Origin: Sequoia sempervirens
Taxonomy: Eukaryota > Streptophyta > Pinopsida > Cupressales > Cupressaceae
DNA: 64,000 nucleotides
Direction of reading: 5' to 3'
Assembly: GCA_007258455.2 (NCBI GenBank)
Contig: VDFB02193867.1
Location: 528,582,657 to 528,646,656, forward strand
Made by a program: the position numbers and the translations under genes. Shown here in pieces: positions 46,267-56,571 of the stretch. The notes beneath the pieces were generated by a model. That model saw nothing but the letters and a program-made list of their open reading frames with translations, searched no databases and was not told the origin of the DNA. Position 1 is the first letter of the stretch; the number at the start of each line of letters is the position of its first letter.

Positions 46267-47499
46267 GCCTGCTTGGTGACCCTATCTGCATAAGATCCCA
46301 AAAAAAAGAATTAGAAAAAATCCAAAAATAGTAAAGAAATAATATTTTCCTATGGTGAAAACCACCCTTGGTGGGGCCTTGGATAAGTATGGGTGGTGAA
46401 AACTTGGTCACAGGTGACACTTGTAATGGGCTTAATCATTATCTACCTCGCGTCCTCATTACTTTATGACTTCACCCATCCTATCCTATCACTCCAACAA
46501 CGTCCCATCATTGGTCGCTTGATATCTTGATTAAGCATTGGATGATTATTAGCTATCTGTTATCTTGAGCTTTTTATTCTAACCTGAGCTTGTGCCATCA
46601 ATTTGTTTGTCTGTTTTTTAGTTTATGTCATCATTTAGGATCATCCATCGTGTCGGTCTCCATCTAGGCCTCATCTTGTCACGTCAGTCTTTTCATCTTT
46701 TGTCGAACTACGTTGCCCCTGCGCTTTCACATAGGAAAGGTTGATCATTTGATCTGCCCCTAGGGAATTTTGACCATCCCAAGATGGTTAGTCATCATTT
46801 GTCTTCATCGTCCCCTTTTCACTTTATCCATGGTCAGTTGTTGTTTGTCTTTTTCGAACTACGTTGCCCCTGCGCTTCCACGAAGGCAAGGTCAATCTTT
46901 TGATCCACCCCCGGGGCTCTTTTTCTTTCCTTTGCTCTTACTTCACTTCGTCATTGTCTCATTGGTCTTCATTAGTCCACTTCCTGCTTTTATCCATGGC
47001 TTTTTCTTGAACTACAAGGGCATTGTGCTTTCACATAGGCAAGGCTAATCTTTGATCAGCCCCCAAGCCCCTAGGTCTTTAGGGTGTGTTAGTTTGGTGT
47101 CGGTCTCTTGCTTGGTCTCTTGTGTCTTGTTGTCAAGAGTGCCCTTATCGAGATGGTTCTTCACAAATAGGATCCTCTAGTGTCAGAAGATCTAGTTAAT
47201 GGCAAAAATCCTACATCATCTGGGTCATCTTAGTTTAGTATCCATCATCGCTATCAAAAAGATGCATCCTTCCTAATAGACCTTATCAACCCCATCCATC
47301 CTTGTGATCCTATGGCAAAGGATGTTTGAATTTGATTATGATATTTTATAATACTTTTGGCTTTTGTTTATTGTTTGAGCTCCCTATTACAACTAGTCAA
47401 GGTCACCATAATCTATCATATTATGGTGTGTTTTGATTAGTTAACATCAGGACATATCTTGATCTTTTATTGTTGATGTATGTTGGGTTGTCCCATTAG
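46267..47499 (+). other. e2 3' region, left of the e3 insertion
   Basis: No gene. The GTGAAAAC ... TTGGATAAGTATGGG block shared with NA lies at about 46354-46410. A tandem repeat follows (46640-47085). The region stops at the e3 target site at 47500 and continues at 62792. Confidence 0.5.
46640..47085 (+). repeat. Three-copy tandem repeat, 150-bp unit
   Basis: TCGAACTACGTTGCCCCTGC at 46703 recurs at 46854 and, decayed, at 47006, each followed by a GCTTTCACATAGGCAAGG-like word and a GATCAGCCCC-like word. Copies lie 150-151 bases apart and diverge by substitutions. Tandem repeats in the region between pol and 3' LTR are known in this group of plant elements. Confidence 0.7.
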
Positions 47500-47504
47500 G
47501 TACC
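47500..47504. repeat. Target-site duplication of e3, left copy
   Basis: GTACC directly before the LTR; the identical GTACC follows the other LTR at 62787-62791. Confidence 0.95.
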
Positions 47505-49000
47505 TGTTGACGCAAAAATTTGATGAGATAACAGTGCCTTATGGGAAACTCAGTTCAAGGGGGACCCCTTTGCGCCAAACTGAGTGACCTCTGAATTTTA
47601 AAGAAGTCGGCTTCTTCTATAATGGTTTTTTGGAAAGGGAAAAGGAAGTGGATATAATGAAACAAATATTAATCTAAGGCGATGCCCCAAAGCTTACTGA
47701 TAGGCACGATAAATCATAGACTTAAGGGCCTGAATGTTATTGTTATGTTCCAAAACATCAGAAACTTAAAGCTATAGTATAAACAATTCATTTAATTGAC
47801 ATAAAATAGTATTGCATACATTCTCACTACTAAGAAGAGTCATTAAGACATGATTTAGATAAGAAAGTTTGCATTCAATGTATAGAAGTCTCCTCAAATG
47901 AAATGCTTAAGACAATAAGAAGCATAGTTTACAGTTTAATCAAAACATGAAAAATAGAAAGGCCGAACAATAGGCACAGTCTGAAAGTTTCTTGCGAATA
48001 AACATGCAAAAGAGGCCTGGTGTCTCTTGCTAAAACCAGTATTCTTTCAAAAATCTTTTTATTTCTCCTCGACAGAGAGAGTATATATAGTCAGAGAGCA
48101 AAATCCCACTGCTTTGGAGAGCCGTAACAGAAAGATCCCACAATCTCCCGTAATGATGCCCGAGTAAGAATATTCCCAATGCCGTTATAAGAGCAACCAA
48201 TCAGAACACAGCATCCAGTCGATCGGTTGCAGGTGTGCCCTTTGTAATGATGGCAGCGGTCCCAACCAAGCTTCGAAGCACAAGTGCCGCCCACCACTTC
48301 AGAGAACCATGACGAGCAGCACCCGATAACACTATCACGCTTAGCCAGCCCATAGATTGCTTTGATAATCAGTGTAAGGCACGTGGCAACAAATCGCGGC
48401 CTGAATGAGAACTCCTCCTAATGCTGCCGAGAGCTTGGAGAAATGACACGTGTTCAAGGGACTGAGGTTGCTCTGAAAATGGAGGGAAGGCCATCTGAAC
48501 TGGGTGGCGAAAGACGCGTAGCCGCGTTTCGCAACTCGCGGTGTTCTCATCCCTGCTGCTGTTTAAAAGCTGCGAACCGTTGACACGTGGCTGAAGGTAG
48601 GTCCCACCAGGAAATAAAGAAGGCCTATAGAAATATTTCACAGCCCGCAGCTGCATATTCTATCCCTATAAGGAAATTTTGCGATACGCCGCCACGTACC
48701 AAGATGCGGGCCCCTCAATGAATCTTAGGATTGCTGGCCCTTTATGGAAGGCTTAGCAACCCGAAGAGAACACAAAGCAACAGAAAATAAAAAAATCCGT
48801 AGGCGAGACACATGGGCGCCCAGCGCAGCATTTTAGGAGCTGAAAGGGGAGCCGCCAGTCGAAGTTGCGAAGTGAGAAATGCGCAAAGGGAAAGATCAAA
48901 ACCTGCCGGGAAGCCGAAAAAACCTCAGGGACGCACAGGCCAGCGCACGAATATGTACAAAAGGAACCCGAAGGGAGCTGCTTGAATCATTATTTCAACA
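47505..49000 (-). mobile_element. 3' LTR of e3
   Basis: 1496 bp, on the plus strand TGTTGACGCAAAAATTTG ... CATTATTTCAACA, with TG/CA ends. A TATA box in element sense lies at 48081-48090 (CTATATATAC). CACGTG boxes are at 48380, 48447 and 48584; the fourth box of the other LTR is CACATG here (48808). Directly inside the LTR, at 49001 onward, no purine-rich polypurine tract is evident. Confidence 0.95.
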
Positions 49001-49237
49001 GCTTTTGGCGACTATCAGGGGTGTTTCGGATAAGGAACAGAGAACCCAAAAACTCTCTGGTTCTACAGACCAGAGCCTTCATCTATAGGGCGAATGAAGT
49101 TAGAGCTTGAAAAGTGCAGCCTGCAAAGGCACCCATTCACTTTTGGACGGCTTTGCCATGCTGCGCAAATTCTCTTATGCCCCACGGAGATCAATAGCTT
49201 CCTTGTGAGGCAGCACCCCTGGTAGGCCAGCGCCTGC
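49001..49237 (-). other. e3: stretch between 3' ORF and 3' LTR
   Basis: No gene. This is where a polypurine tract for plus-strand priming should be. In element sense the last bases before the LTR read GATAGTCGCCAAAAGC, which is not a classical purine run. Confidence 0.4.
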
Positions 49238-52200
49238 TTAGATATGGAAAAGCAGCTGAAAGAGTGGATGAATGATTGCCTCGATATCTGCTGCTGTTGG
49301 GGGGCTGCCGAATTCCTTGAATGCCTCTGGATCATTCTCCTTCTGTTTAATAACCTCCATAATCTGTGCAGCTATGGCAATAGTGCCATCCTCAAGGAAC
49401 GGAGATGGCAATCCCAACTTTCCCAACTCAGAGAAACTCCCTCGAATTCCATCCAACGCTTTGTTTAGAAAAGTTGTCGCTGCCTTAGTACACTGGAAAG
49501 CGGAGTGGCAATGAATGAATTTATTTTCTATTTGAGCAGCGGTGTCCCGATCTTCGATACCCGCCCCGGCAAGGATCTCGTGTGAGACCGAATATAGCTT
49601 ATTTAGCAAGTCCCTTGCCTTGGGAACCTTTTCCAGGATGAAACACAGGAACTGTTCCATTGTGTCATGGGCTTCCTGATTGAGTTTTAATGCTTTGTTA
49701 ATGAACCGGAGGGTAGGCTACAGATTTAGGCAGAAGGTTTTGATTTTCTCCCAGTGAGAAATGTACAATTGCCTAACCAGTGGGATGATATCAGGTTGGG
49801 AAGGGGCTGGTAGCAGAGAGGCCCTAAGCGAAGAAATCTCCGCGTCTCTTGAAATGAGGGCCTCGGCTAATTCTGCCTTCTTTTTTCTCTCGGACGCCAA
49901 CTGCTCTGCATAGCTGTTCATTTCTTTATTCCAAATTTTTTCAGCTCTAGAGTGGTTAGCCGATTGCTCTTCTAATGAAGCTTTTGTCTCTCGGAGCTCA
50001 TCTTCTAGCTTGGTCTTTGTCTCTCGGAGCTCCTCTTCTAGTTTAGTCTTCAGACCTTTGAATTCGGCCTCTTTCTCTTGTACCTTTTGCTGATACTGCT
50101 CTTGTAGGCGCTCCATCTCCTCACCTTTCTCTGCCATCCTCTGACTATACTCAAGGTGGAAGCGTTCAAGCTCCTCCTCTATCGACCGTAGGCTCTGTCG
50201 CGCTGCTTGGTTTTGATTCTGCAATTCTTTTAATAAGACTGGGTTGGCTACTTGGGTCTTAGCAATTTCGCCCTGAAGCCTGTTTCTCTCATTTTCTGCG
50301 GTTAGTGCCCTTTTCTGTCATTCGGGCGATAGCCGCCTCTAAGGATTTTTCCTTTTCCTCTAGAAAGCTCACCCTATCCTTGGCTGCCTTGAGCTGTTCA
50401 TCCTTCTTCTTTAACTGGCGACCAGTTTTTAGGAAGTCGGAAGTGACCACCCGTTGTGTCTCTTCCATGATTTTGACTTTATCTTGTGGCCGGGCTACCT
50501 TCATGTCCAGTCCGACAGCATAAATTTCATAGTCCTCCGGTTGCATTTCTCCCTGGGGCTTGTTTATCCTTGGGTACATAGTTGCAAATTTTAATTATTG
50601 GCGGGCCTCATCATATGAAGCCTGTACTCTCGGCTCGGCGGGGGCATTGTCATCATTTTCCCTTCATCGCCTCATTCTATTTGCGCGTGCTTCCTTTCCA
50701 CTATTTATTTGTGCTATGAACTCAGCTGGTGATGAAACCAGCCCACCTGTGAAAGGAACACTAGAAGGCAAGGCGTAGGGATAGGTAACTTTCATAGGCG
50801 CACGCATTTGTTTCTTCTGGAGGGTGACGGTTTGCGGAGAAAAGTGTGGCACGTTTCATAGCTTAGCCTGGGGGTTATCAGCAGGGTTAGACATTTGCAA
50901 TGGCTGAACCGGAGATTCAGTCGTAAGGCCCATTGGCCGAGGAAAAAGAGTCACTTCCTGGGTATCAGCTTGCTGCAATGGGAAGGGATCCGTAAGTATA
51001 TCGAAAAAAGAGTGGGGGCCAATAGGAGGAATATTTTCAGAAAGCGAGGTGAGGAAAGTCTGGGCAGTAGTAGTAAGCGTTAGCATGCTCAGAGGAGTAA
51101 TTATAAGCAGTTGGGCTTGCGAATATTGGGCAAATCTAACGAAATAAGCTGGACCAGAAACAGAGGGTGGAGGGCTCGGACTAATGGCAGGAGTTGCTGA
51201 TTGAGCAGGGGCAGACGTGAAAGAATGAGATGTAAGAGAGGAAGGAGTGAAATGTACCTGCTGACTGGTCGACGGTGGCTCCGGGATCGTTTGGGACTTG
51301 CCCACAAACTCTAGCATTTGACTAGCAGCGGGTGTTTCTCCTTCGGCGGGTTCATGTGAAACTGTCCCGATAACACTTTCCGTGTGTTGCCTTTTCGCAG
51401 GCGGACACTCACTAACCTCGGCAGTCGGATCCTTCTGTTGGGGCATTAGCCTTACCGATTTAATGGCCCATGTGCGTGTAAGTGAGCCTCTTGATATGTT
51501 AAAGCGCACATTAGTGCCCACATAGGCGGCATGCTCGGAGGCATTGCCTCCCTGCACTGAAAAGGATGATATCGCCGTTTCTTCCTCTTGCTCCTCGGAG
51601 CCCTCTGCTTTGCTTCTGTTAGCACTAGAGATCGGGCTGGGATGGCCTTCATCCCACCATCTTTCAAATTCCTGGTCGTCCTTCAATTGATTATAAGGAG
51701 CGTTCAACTATGCTATTTCCTGGCGGTATCTCCAGAAAGCTTTTATTTTTTTATCGCTCCATTCCTCGCCCACTTTCAACTTGTTATACATGCTACGCTC
51801 TATCGAAAGATTGTCCTTGGCCACAGCCACTGGAAAGTAGAACTTGTGCCATGGGCCCCTGGTATCCGGCGTAGGGATTTGTGCTAATTCAACCAAATCT
51901 TTATCTTTATCAGTCCGGTTATTACGTCGCTTCTCCCAGTATGGTCAGGGAACATGTGTAACTTTCATATGCGGCTCAGGTAGGTCATTGAAAGGGTTGT
52001 AATCCCACTTATCATTTACTAGTACTAACCCCAGATGTGCCAGCTTGTCCCCTAGCAGCTCATGTGATTGTTTTTTAACAAGCGTTATTGACTTGAAACT
52101 CTTCGGGCAAGAGAAGAATCCCTTCCTCTTGACACTTTTGCAGCTACAGAACATGAAATCAATGATGCACACCTGCCGGAAAACCTTTAGCACGAGCACT

Positions 52201-53392
52201 CTATCGGTGATGCAAGCTAGGAGCAGGAAAGGCTTACCAATAAAGCCCCTCATTCGAAGGATCGTGAAATTCTTGCCCAAGAACCAGTCATAAGCGGGGG
52301 TGTAGCCTTGCAGAAATCCAGTCTGCTCAATGTTAAGCCAGACAATATCACCCTCTCCGATCAAATCATTCAGGACCGGGGCTATGAAATAGTCTGCGAA
52401 GGCATAGTAGTCATATGTTGCAAAAAGGTAGGGTGTCCATGTAGACACCGGCTTTCTTTTGTTCTGCTTGTCAAAAATTGATAGTGGGACAAATCGGGCG
52501 AAGAAATCTAGATTCTGATGCAGGAACATGTGGACCAGGTAGGAAAGAAATCTAAATTTCTTCTCCGTCTGATAATTCTCTATTTGTTGTATCATTTCTT
52601 CAACCATGAACTAAGCAAAATCATACCAGAAAAGTTCATGTTGTTTGTGAAACTGTATTGCAGGCCCAGCTTAAAAGCCTCGATCTTCTCATCGGAATCT
52701 CGGCCGCAAACAAATGCCAGCATGGATATGGGGTCTTGGAGGTCATCGCGGAATGAACCACGCGATAATGGGATACTCGGTGCCTTAGCGGACGCAACAC
52801 CCTTCTTATTAGTCTCTTCTAACAGGAAATCGGAGCCGGTTTTCATCTTTTTCCATATCTTTTCCCCTTTGCTTGGGCGGAAATGCTCGATATTCTCCTT
52901 TCTTCTGCCAGGATCAGGAATACATAACATATGTCAGATGGCTTCCAGGCTGATATGAACCCTTAAATTGCGACCTTTAATGTAGTGGGTATCTGGATTA
53001 TAGCGTTGAACAGCCGCGTCGACCACCTCCGGGCAATAGTGCACCAATGGGACCATGTATTGTGGAAGACCGCTAAGCCAGACTCTACTTGCCGTGGCTT
53101 GGTCCGCCCTTGGCGTTGATAACCTTGTGCAAGCCGCCTCTCTAAGAGATTTAGGGTTCCTGGCAAGCTTTGGGTCGTAGATATTAGCCCACTTTTCTCT
53201 AACCTTTTTCGGGTTATTCCACTCTTTGGGCCTCTCTAGCTCCTCTGTGTTGGCTCTTTTCACCTTCGTGGGTATACCAGGAGTGGCATATGCAACATCC
53301 TTGTATACGTATACCTCGGCCGAAGAACAAATAGCCAAATACAGTTCCTGGCTAATCTCCTCTTGCATTGGCTGAGTTGAAGATTCTGACAT
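49238..53392 (-). pseudogene. e3 long 3' ORF (accessory, env-position) with coiled coil
   Basis: In element sense, downstream of integrase. ATG at 53392 (MSESSTQPMQEEISQELYLA) starts a protein of about 1380 residues, readable through a frameshift near 52610, stops at 51945, 51708, 50853 and 50289, and a return to the first frame at about 50224. N-terminal third: globular (YATPGIPTKVKRANTEE; LPQYMVPLVHYCPEVV; FFARFVPLSIFDKQNK; WTPYLFATYDYYAFADYFI). Middle (51700-50860): Ser/Pro/Thr-rich, probably disordered. Then EDYEIYAVGLDMKVARP and a long coiled coil (50579-49830; EKEAEFKGLKTKLEEELRET). C-terminus (49660-49238): helical, IHPLFQLLFHI. No signal peptide or membrane segment, so it is not envelope-like despite its place. 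Same layout as 8845-12330. Family not recognised. Confidence 0.6.
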
Positions 53393-53733
53393 TTTTCCTT
53401 CGCGACAGAACTTGTAATCTCCCTGGCCTTTGAATACGCTTGCACTGGATATACAGACAGAAAACACTTCGCGCCCTCCTTAGCTTTTGAAAAAGACTTA
53501 GAAACATTAAGCATTTTCATGCAATAATAGCAACTTTCTTCAAGGTGGTAGGCGAGCGCAAGCCCCTTGCATTTAATTCGGCATGTACCGTTAACTCCAC
53601 AACTCGTGCAAGATGAGCTGATTGCTTTTTCGAGGCGGCCGGATTTCATCATTGCTTTCAAGAGATCGTGTGATACGCCCTGATCTCCTTGGAAATTGAG
53701 CTTGCAACTGGCCTTCTCACCTTGTGCTAGCAT
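53260..53733 (-). pseudogene. e3: Cys-rich small ORF overlapping the start of the 3' ORF
   Basis: ATG at 53733, 157 codons, in a different frame from the long 3' ORF, which starts inside it. Residues 40-70 hold CTSCGVNGTCRIKC and, 17 residues on, CYYC, a spacing that could bind zinc. It is uninterrupted. It may be the true N-terminus of the 3' ORF joined by a frameshift or splice at about 53400, or a separate small gene. After 53400 its reading is probably a shadow of the long ORF. Not recognised. Confidence 0.4.
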
Positions 53734-54053
53734 GTACCGTTAATTAATATCCTGATCGGAATGATTACACCAAGCAAACGATCACCGCCTAAAAAAGATA
53801 CGAATATCGCCTCAAGTTCTGGGATGTGCTTGAGATTTGACACCATAGCATACGGCCATACGTCCCTTCATCAACAAGTGCCACCTTTTTAAAGCTCAAT
53901 TAATTAACTTGATTTAATTAAGCATGTCTTGAGCCATGCTATCATGCATGTACCAGCCCAAAACATGAACAAACGCAGACTCGGCCTTCGAGATTGCGGC
54001 CAATATACATCACGTTGTTTACAAGTGGATTGGCATACGTCTTGTTAATTTTC
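53734..54053. other. e3: shared upstream region of two diverging genes
   Basis: About 320 bp between the start of the minus-strand Cys-rich/3' ORF and the TATA box of the plus-strand gene. It holds an AT-rich inverted repeat (TTAATTAACTTGATTTAATT, about 53901-53920). TTTAAAAAGG on the minus strand (about 53884-53893) is a possible TATA-like element for the 3' ORF. No gene inside. Confidence 0.4.
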
Positions 54054-54061
54054 TATAAATA
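54054..54061 (+). promoter_or_regulatory. TATA box of the antisense gene in e3
   Basis: TATAAATA preceded by TTC and followed by GGCCAG, 142 bases before the ATG at 54203. AGGCCAGTAGA occurs just after it (54061) and again at 54107, a direct repeat in the presumed 5' untranslated region. Confidence 0.5.
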
Positions 54062-54202
54062 GGCCAGTAGATAGTGAACAAACACACTTAGCGTTTAAGA
54101 AGTGATAGGCCAGTAGAAGACTGTTAAGCAAGTCTTTTCATAGGTTAGGTGGTGAGCAGATTTCGGCATTACTCAGCAGACTTAGGAATAGTGTTAGGAG
54201 AG

Positions 54203-54847
54203 ATGGATACCCCTATTCGCCTAACCTCATTCAAATCACAGACGGCGTTTGTAGGTGAGATCTCCACTAGAAGGCTCAAAAGAAAGACAAAGAACAAGCA
54301 CTCGCTGGTTCTAGTAGCCATTAAGTGGGTTCTAGGCAAGGACTATGTTGAATATGAAGATAAGTATCGGGTGAACACCGATGTGTGCTTGCACTTTGTA
54401 GCGTCCATGCTGGACATTTGTGTTCCCTGGCCGCTTATCTTGAAGCTGGTCAAAGAAATCTTCCTGAAGAAGTACCTAAATGGGCTCGACGAGGTTGTCA
54501 CACATGTTGCGTACGGGATAGGCCTGCCAACAGCCAGCGACCTGCGTTGCTTTATCGAAGAAGAAGCTGTTGTCGTTTGGCTGCCATTCCTGAGCGGATT
54601 CCGCCTGCAGACCCGTGGCCAGCACCAGCAAAGGGTTACCCAAGCCCTTCACTTCCTGTTCAGGAGCTACAACGTGATACCCTTCTACAATGTAGAATGG
54701 TACACTGACTTCAGGAACCTGGTGTATCCACCACCGACGACGGCCGCGTTGAATGATGCTACCAGTGCCGCCGAGGAGCCTGTGGACGAGGAAGAAGCGG
54801 ATGCTACCTTAAATGCGTCGGTTGCTGCCAGCCATTCCTGCAGATAG
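54203..54847 (+). CDS. e3 antisense gene, 214-residue protein of unknown family
   Basis: The only intact ATG-initiated frame over 200 codons that I judge real in the window. It is antisense to e3 pol and 3' ORF, between integrase (ends 55255) and the 3' ORF. The ATG at 54203 (GAGATGG, purine at -3 and G at +4) is preferred; the frame is open upstream without ATG to 54149. The protein begins MDTPIRLTSFKSQTAFVGEI, has a basic patch (TRRLKRKTKNKHS), a mainly helical middle (LHFVASMLDICVPWPLILKL; VVWLPFLSGFRLQTRGQHQ), and an acidic, Ala/Glu-rich tail (AAEEPVDEEEADATLNAS). No signal peptide or certain membrane span. Antisense genes after integrase are known in some Tat elements (Grande), but I cannot claim homology. 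A frameshift near the end could extend it (IDDPLALLPIDVTHLL in the next frame). Confidence 0.55.
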   Translation: MDTPIRLTSFKSQTAFVGEISTRRLKRKTKNKHSLVLVAIKWVLGKDYVEYEDKYRVNTDVCLHFVASMLDICVPWPLILKLVKEIFLKKYLNGLDEVVTHVAYGIGLPTASDLRCFIEEEAVVVWLPFLSGFRLQTRGQHQQRVTQALHFLFRSYNVIPFYNVEWYTDFRNLVYPPPTTAALNDATSAAEEPVDEEEADATLNASVAASHSCR

Positions 54848-55254
54848 ATGACCCCCTTGCCTTGCTGCCTATTGATGTAACCCACCTGCTCCATATAAGC
54901 CTGATAAAAGGCCATCATATATATATATATACTCTAATACTTGTACATTTTGAAAATCGGCATCCATGCCATTTTGTAACCCAGGAACATGCATATAAAT
55001 ATATACGTCTCTTTTTTAAGTGAAATCTATGCTCCTGTTTGCTTCTGTGTGCAATTTTTTGGGTTTGCAAATCTTGTATTGTTTTTCTCCGTTTACAAGC
55101 ATACTTTTGTGTTTAAGAAACTCCGGTGTTTTACCCACTAATGATGATGAGCGAATGTGTAGCAAGTCAATTGATTTTAGCAAAAGGATAGGCCAAAAAT
55201 AGGAAAGGAAAATAAAAAGCGTTATTTACAACTGTATAGGGTAGGGCTTGATGC
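54848..55254. other. Convergent 3' ends of antisense gene and pol
   Basis: No gene. AT-rich with a TA run at 54920-54934 and ATAAATATATACG near 54995, plausible for a 3' untranslated region and polyadenylation of the plus-strand gene. pol ends on the opposite strand at 55255. Confidence 0.35.
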
Positions 55255-56562
55255 TTAATGGAACAATTTAAGGTGAATCCCATTAACTGGGATTCCTAAA
55301 GGCTCTTGTTCCATATTTTTCAGCTCGAAAGCATTGTGTTGCATGCACCGAATGATTTTGAAGGGTCCCTCCCATAGGCTATCAAACTTACCGTGCTAAC
55401 CTGGCTTTGCAGCCCTGCTGTCATATTTTAGCACTAAGTCTCCACTTTTTAGGCCTTGGTCGGAAGCCTTTTTGTCAAACCACCGTTTGACCACCTGTTG
55501 ACGGCTTGTCATTGCTTTTAGGGAATTTTCCCTTTTTTCTTGTACTTCCAATAGTTTGGCAAGCCGAACCTCCATGGCATCATTTTGTTCTATCTCAAGA
55601 GATTTCAACAACTGTATCGCCGGGATCTCCATAGAGATACGTAACAGCGCCTCTTTCCCATATACTAGCTCATAGGGCGAAGTCTTGAGGACTTGTTTAG
55701 GAGTTATGCGGTTGGCCCAGAGTGCTTTTCAGAGATTTTTATGCCATTCCCTCTAGTGTTCTGAGCCAACCTTTTTGAGGAGTCGGACCAAACTTTTGTT
55801 TGTCAACTCGGCTAGGCCATTTCCCTGTGGATAATAGTTTGATGATGTTTTAAGGAATATGCCATTTTTTAATGCAAAGTGACATACCTTTGTGCCTACA
55901 AATGCTCTAGCATTGTCCGAAATGATTGTCTTCGAAGGGCCGAACCTTGTCACCAGAGCCTCGAGGAAGTCTACAATCTCTGCTTCCATCACCTCCTTAA
56001 GGGGAACAGCCTCCGCCCACCTTGTGAAGTAGTCTGTAGCTGTTAAAATCCATTTATGTCCGAAGCTAGAAACTGGGTTGATCATTCTGATAAAGTACAG
56101 GCCCCATTGTGCAAATGGTTCATACGCCACGATAGGTTTGAGGGGCATCACTGAATTCTTCCTTCTGTTAGAGAAGAACTGACATTTTTTACAAGTCTTT
56201 ACCAGAGAGTAGGAATCATTGAACAGTGTAGGCCAGTAATATCCAGCCCGTAGGACCTTGATGGCAGTAGTTTTAGCAGAGAAATGTCCACCTTCGTCGC
56301 TATTGTGAAATGCATCGAGGATCCTCTGCGCCTCCCTTGAAGTAACGCATCGTAGGAGCACACCATTAAAATTCCTTTTCAAAAGAACTCCTATCAGCGT
56401 GTATCCGCAATTCTGAAGCCAGTAATACCTTCTTTTTTGGGATGAGAGGCCTGGCGGATACCTTCCGGTTCGCATGAAGTTCATTCTATCTTTCAGCCAA
56501 TCATCCTTCGATCCCAATCCATTTATCAGGACAATCTCTAGTTGTTCCTCTTTAGCAGGCAT
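55255..56562 (-). pseudogene. e3: integrase
   Basis: Frame kept from 56562 to the TAA at 55255-55257 with stops at about 55750, 55727 and 55396. Zinc motif FHNSDEGGHF ... KTCKKCQ (about 56308-56180) is intact. Core: QWGLYFIRMI, where the first catalytic Asp (GLDFI in relatives) is Tyr; WILTATDYFTRWAEAVPL; second Asp in IISDNARAF (codon at 55917); Glu in NGLAELTNK (codon at 55809). The C-terminal region (55632-55260) has the SRQQVVKRWFDKKA and GDLVLKYDSRAAKPG barrel motifs and ends IHLKLFH. It would insert element cDNA; the Tyr and the stops inactivate it. Confidence 0.9.
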
Positions 56563-56571
56563 CTCCTTGTC

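Noticed and set aside
49238..53700. Plus-strand frames of 60-146 codons opposite the e3 3' ORF
   Set aside because: Shadows of the minus-strand gene; the minus strand carries the coiled-coil heptads and the conserved layout.
54685..54918. 77-codon minus-strand frame overlapping the antisense gene
   Set aside because: Antiparallel to the intact plus-strand frame and without ATG support or relatives; could not be separated from a shadow.
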